In this document: in pieces, positions 33,346 to 42,648 of the stretch
Position numbering within the stretch: position 1 is the stretch's first letter
Layout of the letters: each line of letters begins with the position of its first letter
Source: Bacillota bacterium
GTDB lineage: Bacteria; Bacillota; UBA4882; UBA8346
DNA length: 64,000 nt
Direction of reading: 5' to 3'
Assembly (NCBI GenBank): GCA_023394955.1
Contig: JAEWZY010000066.1
Span: 12,799-76,798, forward strand
Program-made: the position numbers and the translations under genes
The notes under the pieces: model-generated
What the model was told of the DNA's origin: nothing
Seen by the model: the letters and a program-made list of their open reading frames with translations, nothing else
Database searches by the model: none

Positions 33346-35004
33346 TTGGGTAAAAACGAACGGGTTTTGCTGATTCCTCTCGGCGGTATGGGGGAAATCG
33401 GTAAAAATATGCTGGCCATAGAGTATAATAAAGAGATAATCGTAATCGACGCCGGTTTAGCGTTTCCCGATGAGGATATGCTGGGGATCGATCTGGTTAT
33501 CCCCGATATATCCTATTTGGTTGAAAACCGGGACAAAGTAAAAGCTATTTTCCTTACTCATGGACATGAAGACCATATCGGAGCATTACCGTATATCTTA
33601 AAACAGATTAAGACTCCAATTTTTGGAACTAGATTGACTTTGGGCTTGGCTAAAGGGAAATTTGAAGAACACAATATGGTGAAAGACGTTACCATGAATA
33701 CTGTACATGCCGGTGACGAGATTAAAGTAGGCAATTTTTTAGTGGAATTAGTTCATGTCAATCACAGCATCGCCGATGTAGTAGCTTTGGCAGTGCATAC
33801 ACCGGTGGGGACCATCTTCCATACCGCTGATTTTAAGTTTGACCATACCCCGGTTGGAGGTAGAGTCACCGATTTTCGGAAACTAGCGGAATTGGGTGAT
33901 AAAGGAGTACTGGCATTACTATCGGATAGCACCAATGTTGAGAAGGAAGGGTATACTCCATCCGAGCGTGAATTGGGCAAGACCTTTGAAGAACTGTTCG
34001 TTCAAGCCGAAGGCCGAATTATAGTGGCTACTTTTTCCTCAAACATTCACCGGATTCAGCAAATTGTCGATACTGCCTTCCAGCACAACCGGAAGGTTGT
34101 CTTTATTGGCCGGAGCATGGTCAATGTGGCTTCGATTGCCATGGATTTAGGATATTTGCAGGTTCCGGAAGGAATAATTATTGACTTGGATGAGATTGAC
34201 CGTTATCCTGCCCATCAGATGGTGATCATCACTACCGGAAGCCAAGGGGAACCGATGTCTGCTTTGACGAGGATGGCTACTTCCGAACATAAGAAGGTGA
34301 CTATTGTTCCCGGCGACACCGTAATCATTTCAGCTTCAGCGATTCCGGGCAATGAAAAGTTGGTCGCCCGGACGATCAACCATCTGTTTAAACAGGGCGC
34401 TCGGGTTATTTACGAGTCAGTCTCCGGGGTGCATGTTTCAGGCCATGCTAGTCAAGAAGAGCAAAAACTGATGATTAACTTGATTAAACCCAAATATTTC
34501 ATACCCGTGCACGGCGAATACAGGCATCTAGTCCAACATGCCCGGCTGGCAGTGGATTTGGGAATTGATAGCGAGAATGTAATTATTGCTGAAAATGGGG
34601 ATCTGATTGAGGTTTTCGGGGAAAAAATCCGAGTCGTCGGGAAAGTCGCTTCCGGAAAAGTATTCGTCGATGGTCTGGGTGTTGGCGATGTCGGGAATAT
34701 AGTCCTGCGGGACCGGAAACAATTATCCCAAGACGGTATTCTAATCGTGGTTGTGACCATTGAAAAAGAGACCGGTAAAGTGGTGGCTGGGCCGGATATC
34801 GTCTCCCGAGGGTTTGTCTATGTAAGAGAGTCCGAAGCATTAATCGAAGAAGCTCGTGAAAAAGTTAGAAATGCTTTAGAGCGTTACACGGGATATTCGG
34901 ACTGGGCTACAACTAAGAACCAAATTCGGGAAATTCTCGGAAAGCATTTGTATGAAAGAATGAAAAGGCGTCCTATGATTTTACCGATTATCATGGAAGT
35001 ATAA
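33346..35004 (+). CDS. rnj: Ribonuclease J
   Basis: RNase J is the 5'-exonuclease/endonuclease of mRNA decay and rRNA maturation in Bacillota. The protein of about 552 residues has a metallo-beta-lactamase core with THGHEDHIGALP (HxHxDH), HTADFKFD and the beta-CASP region with STNVEKEGYTPSE. The C-terminus has PVHGEYRH and FVYVRESEALIEEA. TTG 33346 follows GGGGGTG (33330-33336) by about 10 bp and gives the usual start GKNERVLLIPLGGMGEIGKN; the upstream ATG 33316 has no ribosome site. A single RNase J gene is seen in the window. Confidence 0.96.
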   Translation: MGKNERVLLIPLGGMGEIGKNMLAIEYNKEIIVIDAGLAFPDEDMLGIDLVIPDISYLVENRDKVKAIFLTHGHEDHIGALPYILKQIKTPIFGTRLTLGLAKGKFEEHNMVKDVTMNTVHAGDEIKVGNFLVELVHVNHSIADVVALAVHTPVGTIFHTADFKFDHTPVGGRVTDFRKLAELGDKGVLALLSDSTNVEKEGYTPSERELGKTFEELFVQAEGRIIVATFSSNIHRIQQIVDTAFQHNRKVVFIGRSMVNVASIAMDLGYLQVPEGIIIDLDEIDRYPAHQMVIITTGSQGEPMSALTRMATSEHKKVTIVPGDTVIISASAIPGNEKLVARTINHLFKQGARVIYESVSGVHVSGHASQEEQKLMINLIKPKYFIPVHGEYRHLVQHARLAVDLGIDSENVIIAENGDLIEVFGEKIRVVGKVASGKVFVDGLGVGDVGNIVLRDRKQLSQDGILIVVVTIEKETGKVVAGPDIVSRGFVYVRESEALIEEAREKVRNALERYTGYSDWATTKNQIREILGKHLYERMKRRPMILPIIMEV

Positions 35005-35006
35005 GC

Positions 35007-35231
35007 TTAATTATCATCAAACGGGTTTTCAAGATTATTGAGTATTTGACGTAGCTCATCCTCCCATTTTAGTTGATGATAAGTAAGAATTTCTTTTCTA
35101 ACCAGAGATGGAGTATTGCAGTTGGAACAAATTATGCCAATTAAGTTATGGTTGTGGTTTTTCACGTGATGAAGCGTATCTACTCCGCAGCAGGGACAGA
35201 GAAAGATATAATCGATGTCGATCCGGTCCAC
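35007..35231 (-). CDS. Small zinc-ribbon protein, convergent with rnj
   Basis: The 74-residue protein has two Cys pairs, FLCPCCGVDTLHHV and IICSNCNTP, arranged as a zinc ribbon with an added HHVKNHNH cluster, then a basic-acidic helix. It resembles the small 'bh protein' type of Bacillota, whose function is unknown. GTG at 35231 is 6 bp after GAGGTG (35238-35243, minus strand). Its stop is 2 bp from the rnj stop. The strong plus-strand terminator beyond its start means the rnj transcript would run antisense through the whole gene. Confidence 0.65.
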   Translation of the reverse strand: MDRIDIDYIFLCPCCGVDTLHHVKNHNHNLIGIICSNCNTPSLVRKEILTYHQLKWEDELRQILNNLENPFDDN

Positions 35232-35272
35232 TTTTAGCACCTCATTTAGTAAACTGTAAATATTTCTCTGAG

Positions 35273-35326
35273 AGTCCGGGTTTCTGAAACACAGCAAGTT
35301 GTTTCAGAAACCCGGACTTTTTATTT
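35273..35326 (+). terminator. Very strong plus-strand terminator, 19-bp stem
   Basis: AGTCCGGGTTTCTGAAACA (35273-35291) pairs perfectly with 35300-35318 around an 8-nt loop and is followed by TTTTTATTTT. The T run exists only on the plus strand. The nearest plus-strand gene upstream is rnj, 270 bp away, with the minus-strand zinc-ribbon gene in between. The remaining 200 bp before dprA show no other feature. Confidence 0.9.
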
Positions 35327-35523
35327 TAAACCAGTCTTCATAGGCGAAATGTCAGGGATATAGGGAATAAAGTTGAAGGCTACCAGTTAAAACTAGTATC
35401 TCATGAAGGAACCGTTATAATGCTGGCAAGTAAAATGATAAATTTTAAAAAGTTACTGCTCTTTACTTTTAAAAGCAGGAATGACATTTACTGGCACGAA
35501 TAATACTGGAGGAGGTGTCTTGA

Positions 35524-36612
35524 ATGAAAAGTGAAGAATTAAAATACTGGTTATGGTGGAACCGGGTTCCGGGGGTGGGGCCAACTCGGTTTTATAAATT
35601 ATTAGAGGTTTTTGGGAGCATGAAAGACGCTTGGTTAGCTGGGGAGTCCCGAATTGAGCCGCTCATAGGCGCTAAGGCGCTGGCCGGTTATAAAGAGACC
35701 CGTAGTGATTGGGACCCGGATTTGGAATTGAAAAAAACTGAACATTTCGGGTTTCAAATTCTTTGTTTCAATGATTCCGGATATCCATCCAATCTTAAAC
35801 AGATCTCCGATCCGCCCCCGGTATTATACGGTTGGGGAAATTTTGAATATGGAGATGATATTGCGGTCGCAATAGTTGGAACCCGTAAGCCTACTCCGTT
35901 GGGAGCTTTTACCGCCAAGGATCTTGCTTCACAACTTTGTTATCAGGGATTGACTATTATCAGTGGGATGGCCAGGGGGATTGATTCTGAGGCGCATCGG
36001 GGCGCGCTGGAGGCTAATGGTAGGACCATCGCCGTTTTAGGTAGTGGTTTGGATATGCCTTATCCAGTGGAAAACGAACCCTTGATGGAAAAGATATCCA
36101 AACACGGAGCGGTGATCTCCGAATTTCCATTGGGGACTGAGCCTTACGCGAAAAATTTTCCAGCCCGGAACCGGATCATTAGTGGTTTAGGCTTGGGAGT
36201 GGTGGTCGTTGAGGCTGCCCAAGACAGTGGTTCATTGATTACTGCCGGATTTGCCTTGGAACAAGGCCGTGATGTTTTTGCTGTGCCAGGTAATATTGAA
36301 AACGACCGGAGTAAAGGACCACACAAATTAATTCGTCAAGGCGCGAAACTAATTGAAAACTATCAAGATATTCTCGCTGAATTAGCTATCCCCCAATTGT
36401 CCAAGGGTGAGATTCAAGCTGCTGACGTTGGAGGGTTAAGTGAGTTGGAAGGTAAAATCATAACCGTTATGAAGCGGGAACCGCTTCACATAGACCAAAT
36501 AATAAGACTAGCCGGTCTAGCCCCGGCTCAAGTCAGCTCAACCCTTACTCAACTTGAACTCAGGGGCCTTGTTAAACGTTATCCAGGGCAGTTGTTTTTG
36601 AGGGTGAAATAG
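35524..36612 (+). CDS. dprA: DNA processing protein DprA (Smf)
   Basis: DprA loads RecA on incoming single-stranded DNA in transformation. The 362 residues have an N-terminal SAM-like domain and a Rossmann core with AIVGTRKPTPLGAF, ISGMARGIDSEAHRGAL, VLGSGLDMPYP and NRIISGL. A C-terminal winged helix ends in LRGLVKRYPGQLFLRV. GGAGGAGGTG precedes ATG 35524. The order dprA-smg-topA resembles that of Proteobacteria rather than the usual Bacillota dprA-topA pair. Confidence 0.96.
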   Translation: MKSEELKYWLWWNRVPGVGPTRFYKLLEVFGSMKDAWLAGESRIEPLIGAKALAGYKETRSDWDPDLELKKTEHFGFQILCFNDSGYPSNLKQISDPPPVLYGWGNFEYGDDIAVAIVGTRKPTPLGAFTAKDLASQLCYQGLTIISGMARGIDSEAHRGALEANGRTIAVLGSGLDMPYPVENEPLMEKISKHGAVISEFPLGTEPYAKNFPARNRIISGLGLGVVVVEAAQDSGSLITAGFALEQGRDVFAVPGNIENDRSKGPHKLIRQGAKLIENYQDILAELAIPQLSKGEIQAADVGGLSELEGKIITVMKREPLHIDQIIRLAGLAPAQVSSTLTQLELRGLVKRYPGQLFLRVK

Positions 36613-36617
36613 ATTAC

Positions 36618-36646
36618 TTTACATCTTCTTTGAAAATTATTATAAT
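36618..36646 (+). promoter_or_regulatory. Promoter of smg-topA
   Basis: TTTACA at 36618-36623 and a perfect TATAAT at 36641-36646 are separated by 17 bp. It begins 6 bp after the dprA stop, so smg can be transcribed separately from dprA. Confidence 0.7.
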
Positions 36647-36757
36647 AATAAAATAAACCCATGGAAATGGTGGTAACTTTGGAAAGCTTTTTTTATAAAG
36701 GTAACGATTCATCCTGCCGAAGAATTTAATATCACCTATGATTAAGGGGATGAAAAA

Positions 36758-37225
36758 ATGGAACGCGTGGTCGAGATAGTTAGTTACGTTATCCGACAAT
36801 ACTTTACTAAGTATGATGGAGAGTTAAGTTCTGATCAAAGGATAGTTTCCGACTTGTTTCGGTTGGGCTATACTCAGCAGGAGGTAGAAACGGCATTTGG
36901 GCTTATGTGTCTCATTCCGGCCTACCTTGAACCAAAAAGCGAAGACCATCCATATCTTCTAACTGGATACCGGGTTTTTAGTCCGGCTGAAAAAAGGAAG
37001 TTATCGCTCGGATGCCAAGGGGAGATCATTCGTTTAATGAATTGTTCCTTATTAACCGGGGAAGAATTGGAGAAGGTTATCGCCGAAGCTTTGCAGGCTG
37101 AATCCAATGAAGTCGGCATTAAAGAGCTGGAAACAATCCTGCATAAAGTGATCAATGATGAGGAACGATTATTGATGATCCTCCAGTATCCGTTGGATAG
37201 CGCGCCTAGTTTCTTTTTAAATTAA
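36758..37225 (+). CDS. smg: Smg/DUF494 family protein
   Basis: The 155-residue acidic, helical protein matches the DUF494 (Smg) family: MERVVEIVSYVIRQYF at the start, a segment with FRLGYTQQEVETAF, then a YRVFSPAEKRKLSL strand and the helical end. The function is unknown, but in Proteobacteria the gene lies between dprA and topA, exactly as here. AAGGGGATG precedes ATG 36758. It is followed by a terminator, so topA may have additional promoters. Confidence 0.85.
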   Translation: MERVVEIVSYVIRQYFTKYDGELSSDQRIVSDLFRLGYTQQEVETAFGLMCLIPAYLEPKSEDHPYLLTGYRVFSPAEKRKLSLGCQGEIIRLMNCSLLTGEELEKVIAEALQAESNEVGIKELETILHKVINDEERLLMILQYPLDSAPSFFLN

Positions 37226-37241
37226 AGTATGTTTTTAAAAT

Positions 37242-37267
37242 AGGGGTTAATAATAACCCTTTTTTTA
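37242..37267 (+). terminator. Rho-independent terminator between smg and topA
   Basis: AGGGGTTA and TAACCCTT form an 8-bp stem with one G-T pair around ATAA, followed by TTTTTT. Confidence 0.75.
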
Positions 37268-37388
37268 TGAAACGACGGATCCAATTTTTTTAGTTGAACC
37301 AGCTCGAATTTTTCGCTAAAATTATGATTTATTATCGTAATAAAAGCTATTTTATGCAGGGAATCATTTGGATGACGGAGGTATAAGT

Positions 37389-39473
37389 GTGGCCAAATCT
37401 TTGGTGATTGTGGAATCGCCCGCCAAGGCGAAAACCATTGAAAAATATTTGGGAAAGAAATTTACAGTCAAGGCCTCTATGGGGCATGTGGTTGATTTGC
37501 CAAAAAGTCAATATGGCGTTGATATTAATGATGGTTTCAAGCCGAAATATATTAAAATCAGGGGTAAAGCAAAATTAATCAATGATCTGAAGGATTCCGC
37601 GGTTAAAGCTGACGCTGTTTATCTTGCCACTGACCCTGATCGTGAGGGAGAGGCAATTTCGTGGCACCTTGCCAATGTCTTGAACCTTGGTTCCAAATAC
37701 TTAAAAAGAATCGAATTTAATGAAATTACCAAGCGGGCAGTGGAAGATTCGTTAAAACACCCCCGTGATATCAATATGAATTTGGTCAACGCTCAACAGG
37801 CGCGTCGGATTTTGGATCGGATCGTTGGCTATGAGTTGAGTCCGTTATTGTGGAAAAAAGTCCGCCGTGGGTTGAGCGCCGGTCGGGTTCAGTCTGTAGC
37901 TTTAAGGTTGATCTGTGAAAGAGAGCAAGAGATCAGTGAGTTTGTAGTGAAAGAGTATTGGAGTATTATCGGGAATTTCGAAACTTCCGACCGTAAACAA
38001 TTTCAAGCTAAGCTATTATCGATTGCCGGTAAAAAGGTGAATATCCTTAATGAGGAGCAAGCCAAAGAGATTGAAGCCAAGTTAAAAGTGGAAACATACC
38101 TAGTCGCCGAGGTGAAAAAGAAGGAAAGGCAGCGCGTTCCGGCGCCTCCGTTTAATACCAGCAGTTTGCAACAGGAAGCCGGTAGGAAACTAGGTTTTGG
38201 AGCTCGTAAAACAATGATGATCGCCCAACAATTGTATGAAGGCTTGGAATTGGGCGCTGCCGGTGTTGAAGGACTAATCACTTACATTCGTACCGATTCA
38301 GTGCGGGTTGCCACTGAAGCGCAGACCGAGGCGGGGCAGGTAATCGTTGAACGTTATGGCGCTAAATTTCTTCCGGAAACACCTCCGGTATATAAAACTA
38401 AGACCTCAGCCGCTCAGGAAGCCCATGAAGCCATTCGTCCCACTTCGATCTCGCGTCATCCGGATACGGTAAAAGCATTTTTGACTAGAGATCAATTTCG
38501 GTTATATCAATTGGTTTGGTTTCGTTTTATCGCTAGTCAAATGCGTCCGGCTATTTTTGATACTGTAGTGGCTGATATCAAAGGTGGAGTTAATTTGCTG
38601 CGCGCCAATGGTAACACCTTGAAGTTTCCAGGCTTTTTAGAGGTTTACCAGGAAGGCAGGGACGATGATGGTCAGGAGCAAGAAGAAAGACTGCCGGAGT
38701 TGACGAAAGGCGCTACTGTAGATTTGGGCAAATTTGACTTGAAGCAACATTTTACGCAGCCTCCGCCAAGGTATACCGAAGCCGCATTAATTAAAACCCT
38801 CGAAGAGAAAGGTATCGGCCGTCCCAGTACTTATGCTCCGACGATTGATACGATCGTCAAACGGAATTATATTTTAGTTGAAGATAAAAAATTGAAACCA
38901 ACCGATCTCGGTAAAATAGTGGTCGAACTTTTGAAAGATAAATTTTCCAAGATCGTTGATTATGATTTCACAGCAGAATTGGAGGAATTACTTGATAAGG
39001 TTGAAGAAGGGGAAGTTGATTGGGTTAAAGTTTTAGAGCAATTTTATCAAACCTTTAATCAGGAAGTCCAAGCAGCCAAGGAAAGCTTGGAAAAAGTAGA
39101 AGTGCCTTTGGAAGAAAGCGATGTCCGCTGTGATAAGTGTGGTCGAATGATGGTTTACAAATACGGAAGATTCGGGAGGTTTTTAGCCTGTCCCGGTTAT
39201 CCGGAATGCAAGAATACCAAGCCCATTCGTAAAGTTTGGAATGTTAAATGTCCTAAATGTGGGATCGGAGAAATAATTGAGCGAAAATCAAAGAAAGGCC
39301 GAGTGTTCTTTGGCTGTGAACGTTATCCGGAATGCGACTTTCTCAGTTGGGAGAGGCCTTATCAAACAGCCTGCCCTCAATGTGGCTCAATGATGGCGGT
39401 CAAAGGTGGAAAACTGGATAAAAAAGTGGTTTGTCTCAAAGAGGGTTGCGGTTATACTGAAAAACTTGACTAA
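37389..39473 (+). CDS. topA: DNA topoisomerase I
   Basis: TopA relaxes negative supercoils by a type IA mechanism. The 694 residues start with a Toprim domain (LVIVESPAKAKTIEKYLG; acidic triad in ATDPDREGEAISW). The active-site Tyr lies in GLITYIRTDSVRV. The C-terminus carries three zinc-finger-like units: CDKCGRMMVYK with CPGYPEC, CPKCGIGEIIE with CERYPEC, and CPQCGSMM with CLKEGC. GTG 37389 is 6 bp after GGAGGT, which rules out the longer TTG form at 37368. Confidence 0.97.
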   Translation: MAKSLVIVESPAKAKTIEKYLGKKFTVKASMGHVVDLPKSQYGVDINDGFKPKYIKIRGKAKLINDLKDSAVKADAVYLATDPDREGEAISWHLANVLNLGSKYLKRIEFNEITKRAVEDSLKHPRDINMNLVNAQQARRILDRIVGYELSPLLWKKVRRGLSAGRVQSVALRLICEREQEISEFVVKEYWSIIGNFETSDRKQFQAKLLSIAGKKVNILNEEQAKEIEAKLKVETYLVAEVKKKERQRVPAPPFNTSSLQQEAGRKLGFGARKTMMIAQQLYEGLELGAAGVEGLITYIRTDSVRVATEAQTEAGQVIVERYGAKFLPETPPVYKTKTSAAQEAHEAIRPTSISRHPDTVKAFLTRDQFRLYQLVWFRFIASQMRPAIFDTVVADIKGGVNLLRANGNTLKFPGFLEVYQEGRDDDGQEQEERLPELTKGATVDLGKFDLKQHFTQPPPRYTEAALIKTLEEKGIGRPSTYAPTIDTIVKRNYILVEDKKLKPTDLGKIVVELLKDKFSKIVDYDFTAELEELLDKVEEGEVDWVKVLEQFYQTFNQEVQAAKESLEKVEVPLEESDVRCDKCGRMMVYKYGRFGRFLACPGYPECKNTKPIRKVWNVKCPKCGIGEIIERKSKKGRVFFGCERYPECDFLSWERPYQTACPQCGSMMAVKGGKLDKKVVCLKEGCGYTEKLD

Positions 39474-39506
39474 ATTTAAATTCAGATCAATTTTAGGTGA
39501 AGATTA

Positions 39507-40820
39507 ATGAAAGTAACGGTAGTCGGCGCCGGCCTGGCCGGAACTGAGGCCGCTTGGCAGCTTGCGAAACGGGGTATTCCTGTAAAATTATATGAGATGA
39601 GGCCCTACAAGATGACCCCGGCCCATCATACCGAAGATTTTGGGGAGTTGGTTTGCAGTAATTCCTTGCGTGGCGCTGCTTTGGAAAATGCCGTCGGCCT
39701 TTTAAAAGAAGAGATGAGACGCTTGGACTCGTTAATTATAAAAACCGCCGATTCGACCCGGATTCCAGCAGGTGGAGCCTTAGCAGTCGACCGTTTTCGA
39801 TTTTCAAAGGCGTTGACCGAAACCCTTACTCAACATCCTTTGGTCGAAATAATTCGGGAAGAAACAAGTGTGATACCGGAAGGACCGGGAATAATAGCCA
39901 CCGGGCCATTGACATCAGCGTCTTTGGGAGATGCGTTGCAACGGTATACGGGCAAAAATTATTTCTATTTCTATGATGCGGCCGCTCCTATTGTTACCAG
40001 CGAATCATTGGACTTTGAAACTGTTTTTCGGGCTTCCCGCTATGATAAAGGAGACGGGGAATACCTGAATTGTCCATTTACTAAAGAGGAATACGAACTT
40101 TTTTGGAAAGGGCTGGTTGAGGCTGAAGTTGCTGAAAGTCATCTCCCGGAAGAAAGAGCTATTTTTTTCGAAGGGTGTATGCCGGTAGAAGTATTAGCTA
40201 AAAGAGGAATCGATACTCTCCGTTATGGTGCCATGAAACCAGTAGGAATTATTAACCCAAAAACTGGCAAACGCCCTTATGCTTTGGTCCAACTCCGGCC
40301 CGAGGACCGGGAAGGGCGTTTGTATAACTTGGTTGGTTTTCAAACCCATTTGAAATGGGGTGAACAAAAGCGTGTTTTTCAGTTGATACCGGGACTTCAA
40401 AATGCGGAGTTCGTTCGTTTGGGAGTTATGCATCGGAACACTTATATTAATGCGCCGGCCGTTTTAAAAGCGACTTTACAGACGAAAAGTAAAACCGATC
40501 TTTTTTTGGCAGGACAAATAACGGGGGTTGAAGGATATGTGGAGTCTGCCGGGACCGGCCTAATCGCCGGCATTAACTGCGCTCGCTTGTTTGTTGGGGA
40601 AGACCCGGTAATATTCCCGCCGGAAACAGCATTAGGAGCTTTAACAAACTATATTACCAATGCTGATCCTCAATATTTCCAACCAATGAATGTGAATTTT
40701 GGTTTGTTTTCGGAATTGACGGAAAAACCTAAAGGAAAGCAAGCGCGACATCTAAAAATGGCGGAGCGTTCATTACATATTATAAACGAATTAAATAAAA
40801 AGCTTTTAATAACCCCTTAA
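39507..40820 (+). CDS. trmFO: tRNA m5U54 methyltransferase TrmFO
   Basis: TrmFO uses methylenetetrahydrofolate and FADH2 to make ribothymidine 54 in tRNA. The 437 residues have the N-terminal FAD loop VVGAGLAGTEAAWQLA, YEMRPYKMTPAHHTEDF, ELVCSNSLRGAALENAVG and IFFEGCMPVE; the Cys residues in the last two segments are the catalytic pair of the family. AGQITGVEGYVESAG closes the FAD site. It follows topA by 33 bp. The topA-trmFO-xerC order is widespread in Bacillota. Confidence 0.97.
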   Translation: MKVTVVGAGLAGTEAAWQLAKRGIPVKLYEMRPYKMTPAHHTEDFGELVCSNSLRGAALENAVGLLKEEMRRLDSLIIKTADSTRIPAGGALAVDRFRFSKALTETLTQHPLVEIIREETSVIPEGPGIIATGPLTSASLGDALQRYTGKNYFYFYDAAAPIVTSESLDFETVFRASRYDKGDGEYLNCPFTKEEYELFWKGLVEAEVAESHLPEERAIFFEGCMPVEVLAKRGIDTLRYGAMKPVGIINPKTGKRPYALVQLRPEDREGRLYNLVGFQTHLKWGEQKRVFQLIPGLQNAEFVRLGVMHRNTYINAPAVLKATLQTKSKTDLFLAGQITGVEGYVESAGTGLIAGINCARLFVGEDPVIFPPETALGALTNYITNADPQYFQPMNVNFGLFSELTEKPKGKQARHLKMAERSLHIINELNKKLLITP

Positions 40821-40822
40821 TA

Positions 40823-40851
40823 TTGTCATATAATAAAGGATATGTTATCAT
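40823..40851 (+). promoter_or_regulatory. Promoter of xerC-codY
   Basis: TTGTCA at 40823-40828 and TATCAT at 40846-40851, each five of six to consensus, are separated by 17 bp, 18 bp before the xerC start. Confidence 0.65.
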
Positions 40852-40869
40852 AAGATCGGATGGAGATAG

Positions 40870-41778
40870 ATGCTTGAGAACTTGGTTGATGATTTTCTAA
40901 CTTATTTAAAGGTAGGGAACCATTATTCTGCCCATACTCTTGAAAGTTACGGCCTTGATCTCCGACAGTTTCTCCAGTTTTTGGAGGAGGAGAGAATTAG
41001 CCGTCTGGAAGCGATCAATCATTTAACGTTTCGAAGATATCTGGCTCACTTAAAAGAAACCGCGTTGGCCAAATCTTCGATAGCTAGAAAGATTGCTTGT
41101 CTGAGATCCTTCTTTAAGTTTCTGTGTAAACAAGGGATTTTAAATGAAAATCCAATATTAGGAATTGCTTCTCCACGCCGTGAAAAACGTTTGCCTGAGT
41201 TCATGTATCCGGAGGAGATAAATGCTTTATTAAAAATGCCTGATTTATCTACCGAGTTGGGCGTTAGAGATCAGGCGATTTTAGAAATCCTTTATTCCAG
41301 CGGTTTACGTTTGCAAGAAGTTGTTACTTTAAAACTGGAAGACTTGGATTTATCCCGGGGTTACCTTCGGGTCATGGGGAAAGGGTCTAAGGAAAGAATG
41401 GCGCCCTTAGGCGGAGTGGCCCATCGAATCTTGCTTCGTTATTTAAAGGAAGTAAGGCCGAATTTGTTAAAAAATGCGCCTCCTAATTTAAAATTGCAGA
41501 ATAACGTTTTTCTAAATTATCGAGGAACTGGACTGAGCGGGCGAAGTATTCAAAGATTAGTGGTCAAGTATTTAAAAAAACTGGTTTTATTAAAACGAAA
41601 AGTTACGCCCCATACCTTTCGTCATACTTTTGCCACCCACTTATTGGAAAACGGAGCGGATTTGCGGGTGGTTCAAGAACTGTTGGGGCATGTCGATATT
41701 TCCACAACTCAAATTTATACGCATGTAACCAAGGAAAGGATTCGTTCGATTTATCTAAAAAGCCATCCTCGGGCTTAA
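40870..41778 (+). CDS. xerC: Tyrosine recombinase XerC
   Basis: XerC resolves chromosome dimers at dif with a XerD partner. The 302 residues have an N-terminal SAM-like domain and a C-terminal catalytic domain. The catalytic residues are present: Arg in SSGLRLQEV, Lys in GKGSKER, His-Arg in HTFRHTFATHLL, His in LLGHVDIST and Tyr in QIYTHV. It is the chromosomal type rather than a phage integrase, judged by size and neighbours. The codY gene follows 39 bp later; the hslVU genes that often lie between xerC and codY are missing. Confidence 0.95.
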   Translation: MLENLVDDFLTYLKVGNHYSAHTLESYGLDLRQFLQFLEEERISRLEAINHLTFRRYLAHLKETALAKSSIARKIACLRSFFKFLCKQGILNENPILGIASPRREKRLPEFMYPEEINALLKMPDLSTELGVRDQAILEILYSSGLRLQEVVTLKLEDLDLSRGYLRVMGKGSKERMAPLGGVAHRILLRYLKEVRPNLLKNAPPNLKLQNNVFLNYRGTGLSGRSIQRLVVKYLKKLVLLKRKVTPHTFRHTFATHLLENGADLRVVQELLGHVDISTTQIYTHVTKERIRSIYLKSHPRA

Positions 41779-41817
41779 TCTGAAAGTGATCTTAATTATA
41801 GTTGGGAGAGAAAAAGA

Positions 41818-42570
41818 ATGTCATTGATCTCAAAAATTTATGAGTTGGAGAGTGTTTTAAAACAGGAAAAAGTCGAGCTCAATAAGGTAATTACCTTAAT
41901 TTCAAATCTAATTGATTGTAATTGTTATCTGATCAGTCATCAGGGAGAGATTTTAACTTCGGCTCTGCCCAATAACAGTGACTGTACCAAAGAGTCGCCT
42001 AATAATACCGTTAGTTTAAAACCCGAATTGAAACAGCGGATTGGTTTTGTTTTTCAAACTTCGGCCAATATCCCAGTGGATAGCTGTATATTTCATGAAG
42101 ATTATTGTGTTCGTCCCGGTTTATTTATGACCATCATTCCGGTGCGTAATCATCGAACAACATCGGGGCATTTAATATTGACCAATCCTCAACAATTAAT
42201 CGAAGAGCAGTTGATCCTGGCCGAAGTCGCTTCGCTGGTTATCAGTATCTATTTTTATGAAACTAATGCCATTATTAACGAAGCTGAACAAGGGGAAGAA
42301 GCAAAGGCCAAGATGGTACTGGATTCTCTTTCCTTTTCCGAGCTAAAAGCGATCAGTAATGTACTAACGGAGTTAAATGGGACTGAAGGTTTCTTAGTTG
42401 CTAGTAAAATTGCCGATCGGATTGGGATCTCCCGCTCTGTAATTGTCAATGCCATGCGTAAATTGGAGAGCGCCGGAGTGGTAGAGTCTAGGTCATTAGG
42501 GATTAAAGGAACATATATTAAAGTTAACAACCGGCTTTTTTATGAGATGTTAAGAGATAGAAAGAAATAA
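41818..42570 (+). CDS. codY: Global nutritional regulator CodY
   Basis: CodY senses branched-chain amino acids and GTP and represses adaptive genes during rich growth. The 250 residues have an N-terminal GAF domain of about 150 residues and a C-terminal winged helix. The latter contains LSFSELKAISNVLTELNG, VASKIADRIGISRSVIVNA and ESRSLGIKGTYIKV, which is nearly identical to the family signature. The GAF domain is more divergent than in Bacilli, so effector sensing may differ. ATG 41818 follows GGGAGA. A terminator follows. Confidence 0.96.
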   Translation: MSLISKIYELESVLKQEKVELNKVITLISNLIDCNCYLISHQGEILTSALPNNSDCTKESPNNTVSLKPELKQRIGFVFQTSANIPVDSCIFHEDYCVRPGLFMTIIPVRNHRTTSGHLILTNPQQLIEEQLILAEVASLVISIYFYETNAIINEAEQGEEAKAKMVLDSLSFSELKAISNVLTELNGTEGFLVASKIADRIGISRSVIVNAMRKLESAGVVESRSLGIKGTYIKVNNRLFYEMLRDRKK

Positions 42571-42600
42571 TTCAATTTAGAAGAACATACTTAAAAATAA

Positions 42601-42630
42601 AGAGGCGACCGATACGGTCGCCTCTTTGAT
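42601..42630. terminator. Terminator between codY and the convergent dctP
   Basis: AGAGGCGACCG and CGGTCGCCTCT form a perfect 11-bp stem around ATA, with A/T-rich flanks on both sides, so it can serve codY and dctP. Confidence 0.9.
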
Positions 42631-42648
42631 TGTGAGAAGATTCAGTGT

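Noticed and set aside
35273..35318. Terminal inverted repeat of an insertion element
   Set aside because: The two 19-bp arms are only 8 nt apart and followed by a T run, which is a terminator and not element ends.
40870..41778. Phage integrase or integron integrase
   Set aside because: Size, sequence and the trmFO-xerC-codY neighbourhood fit chromosomal XerC; no attachment site or mobile genes are seen.
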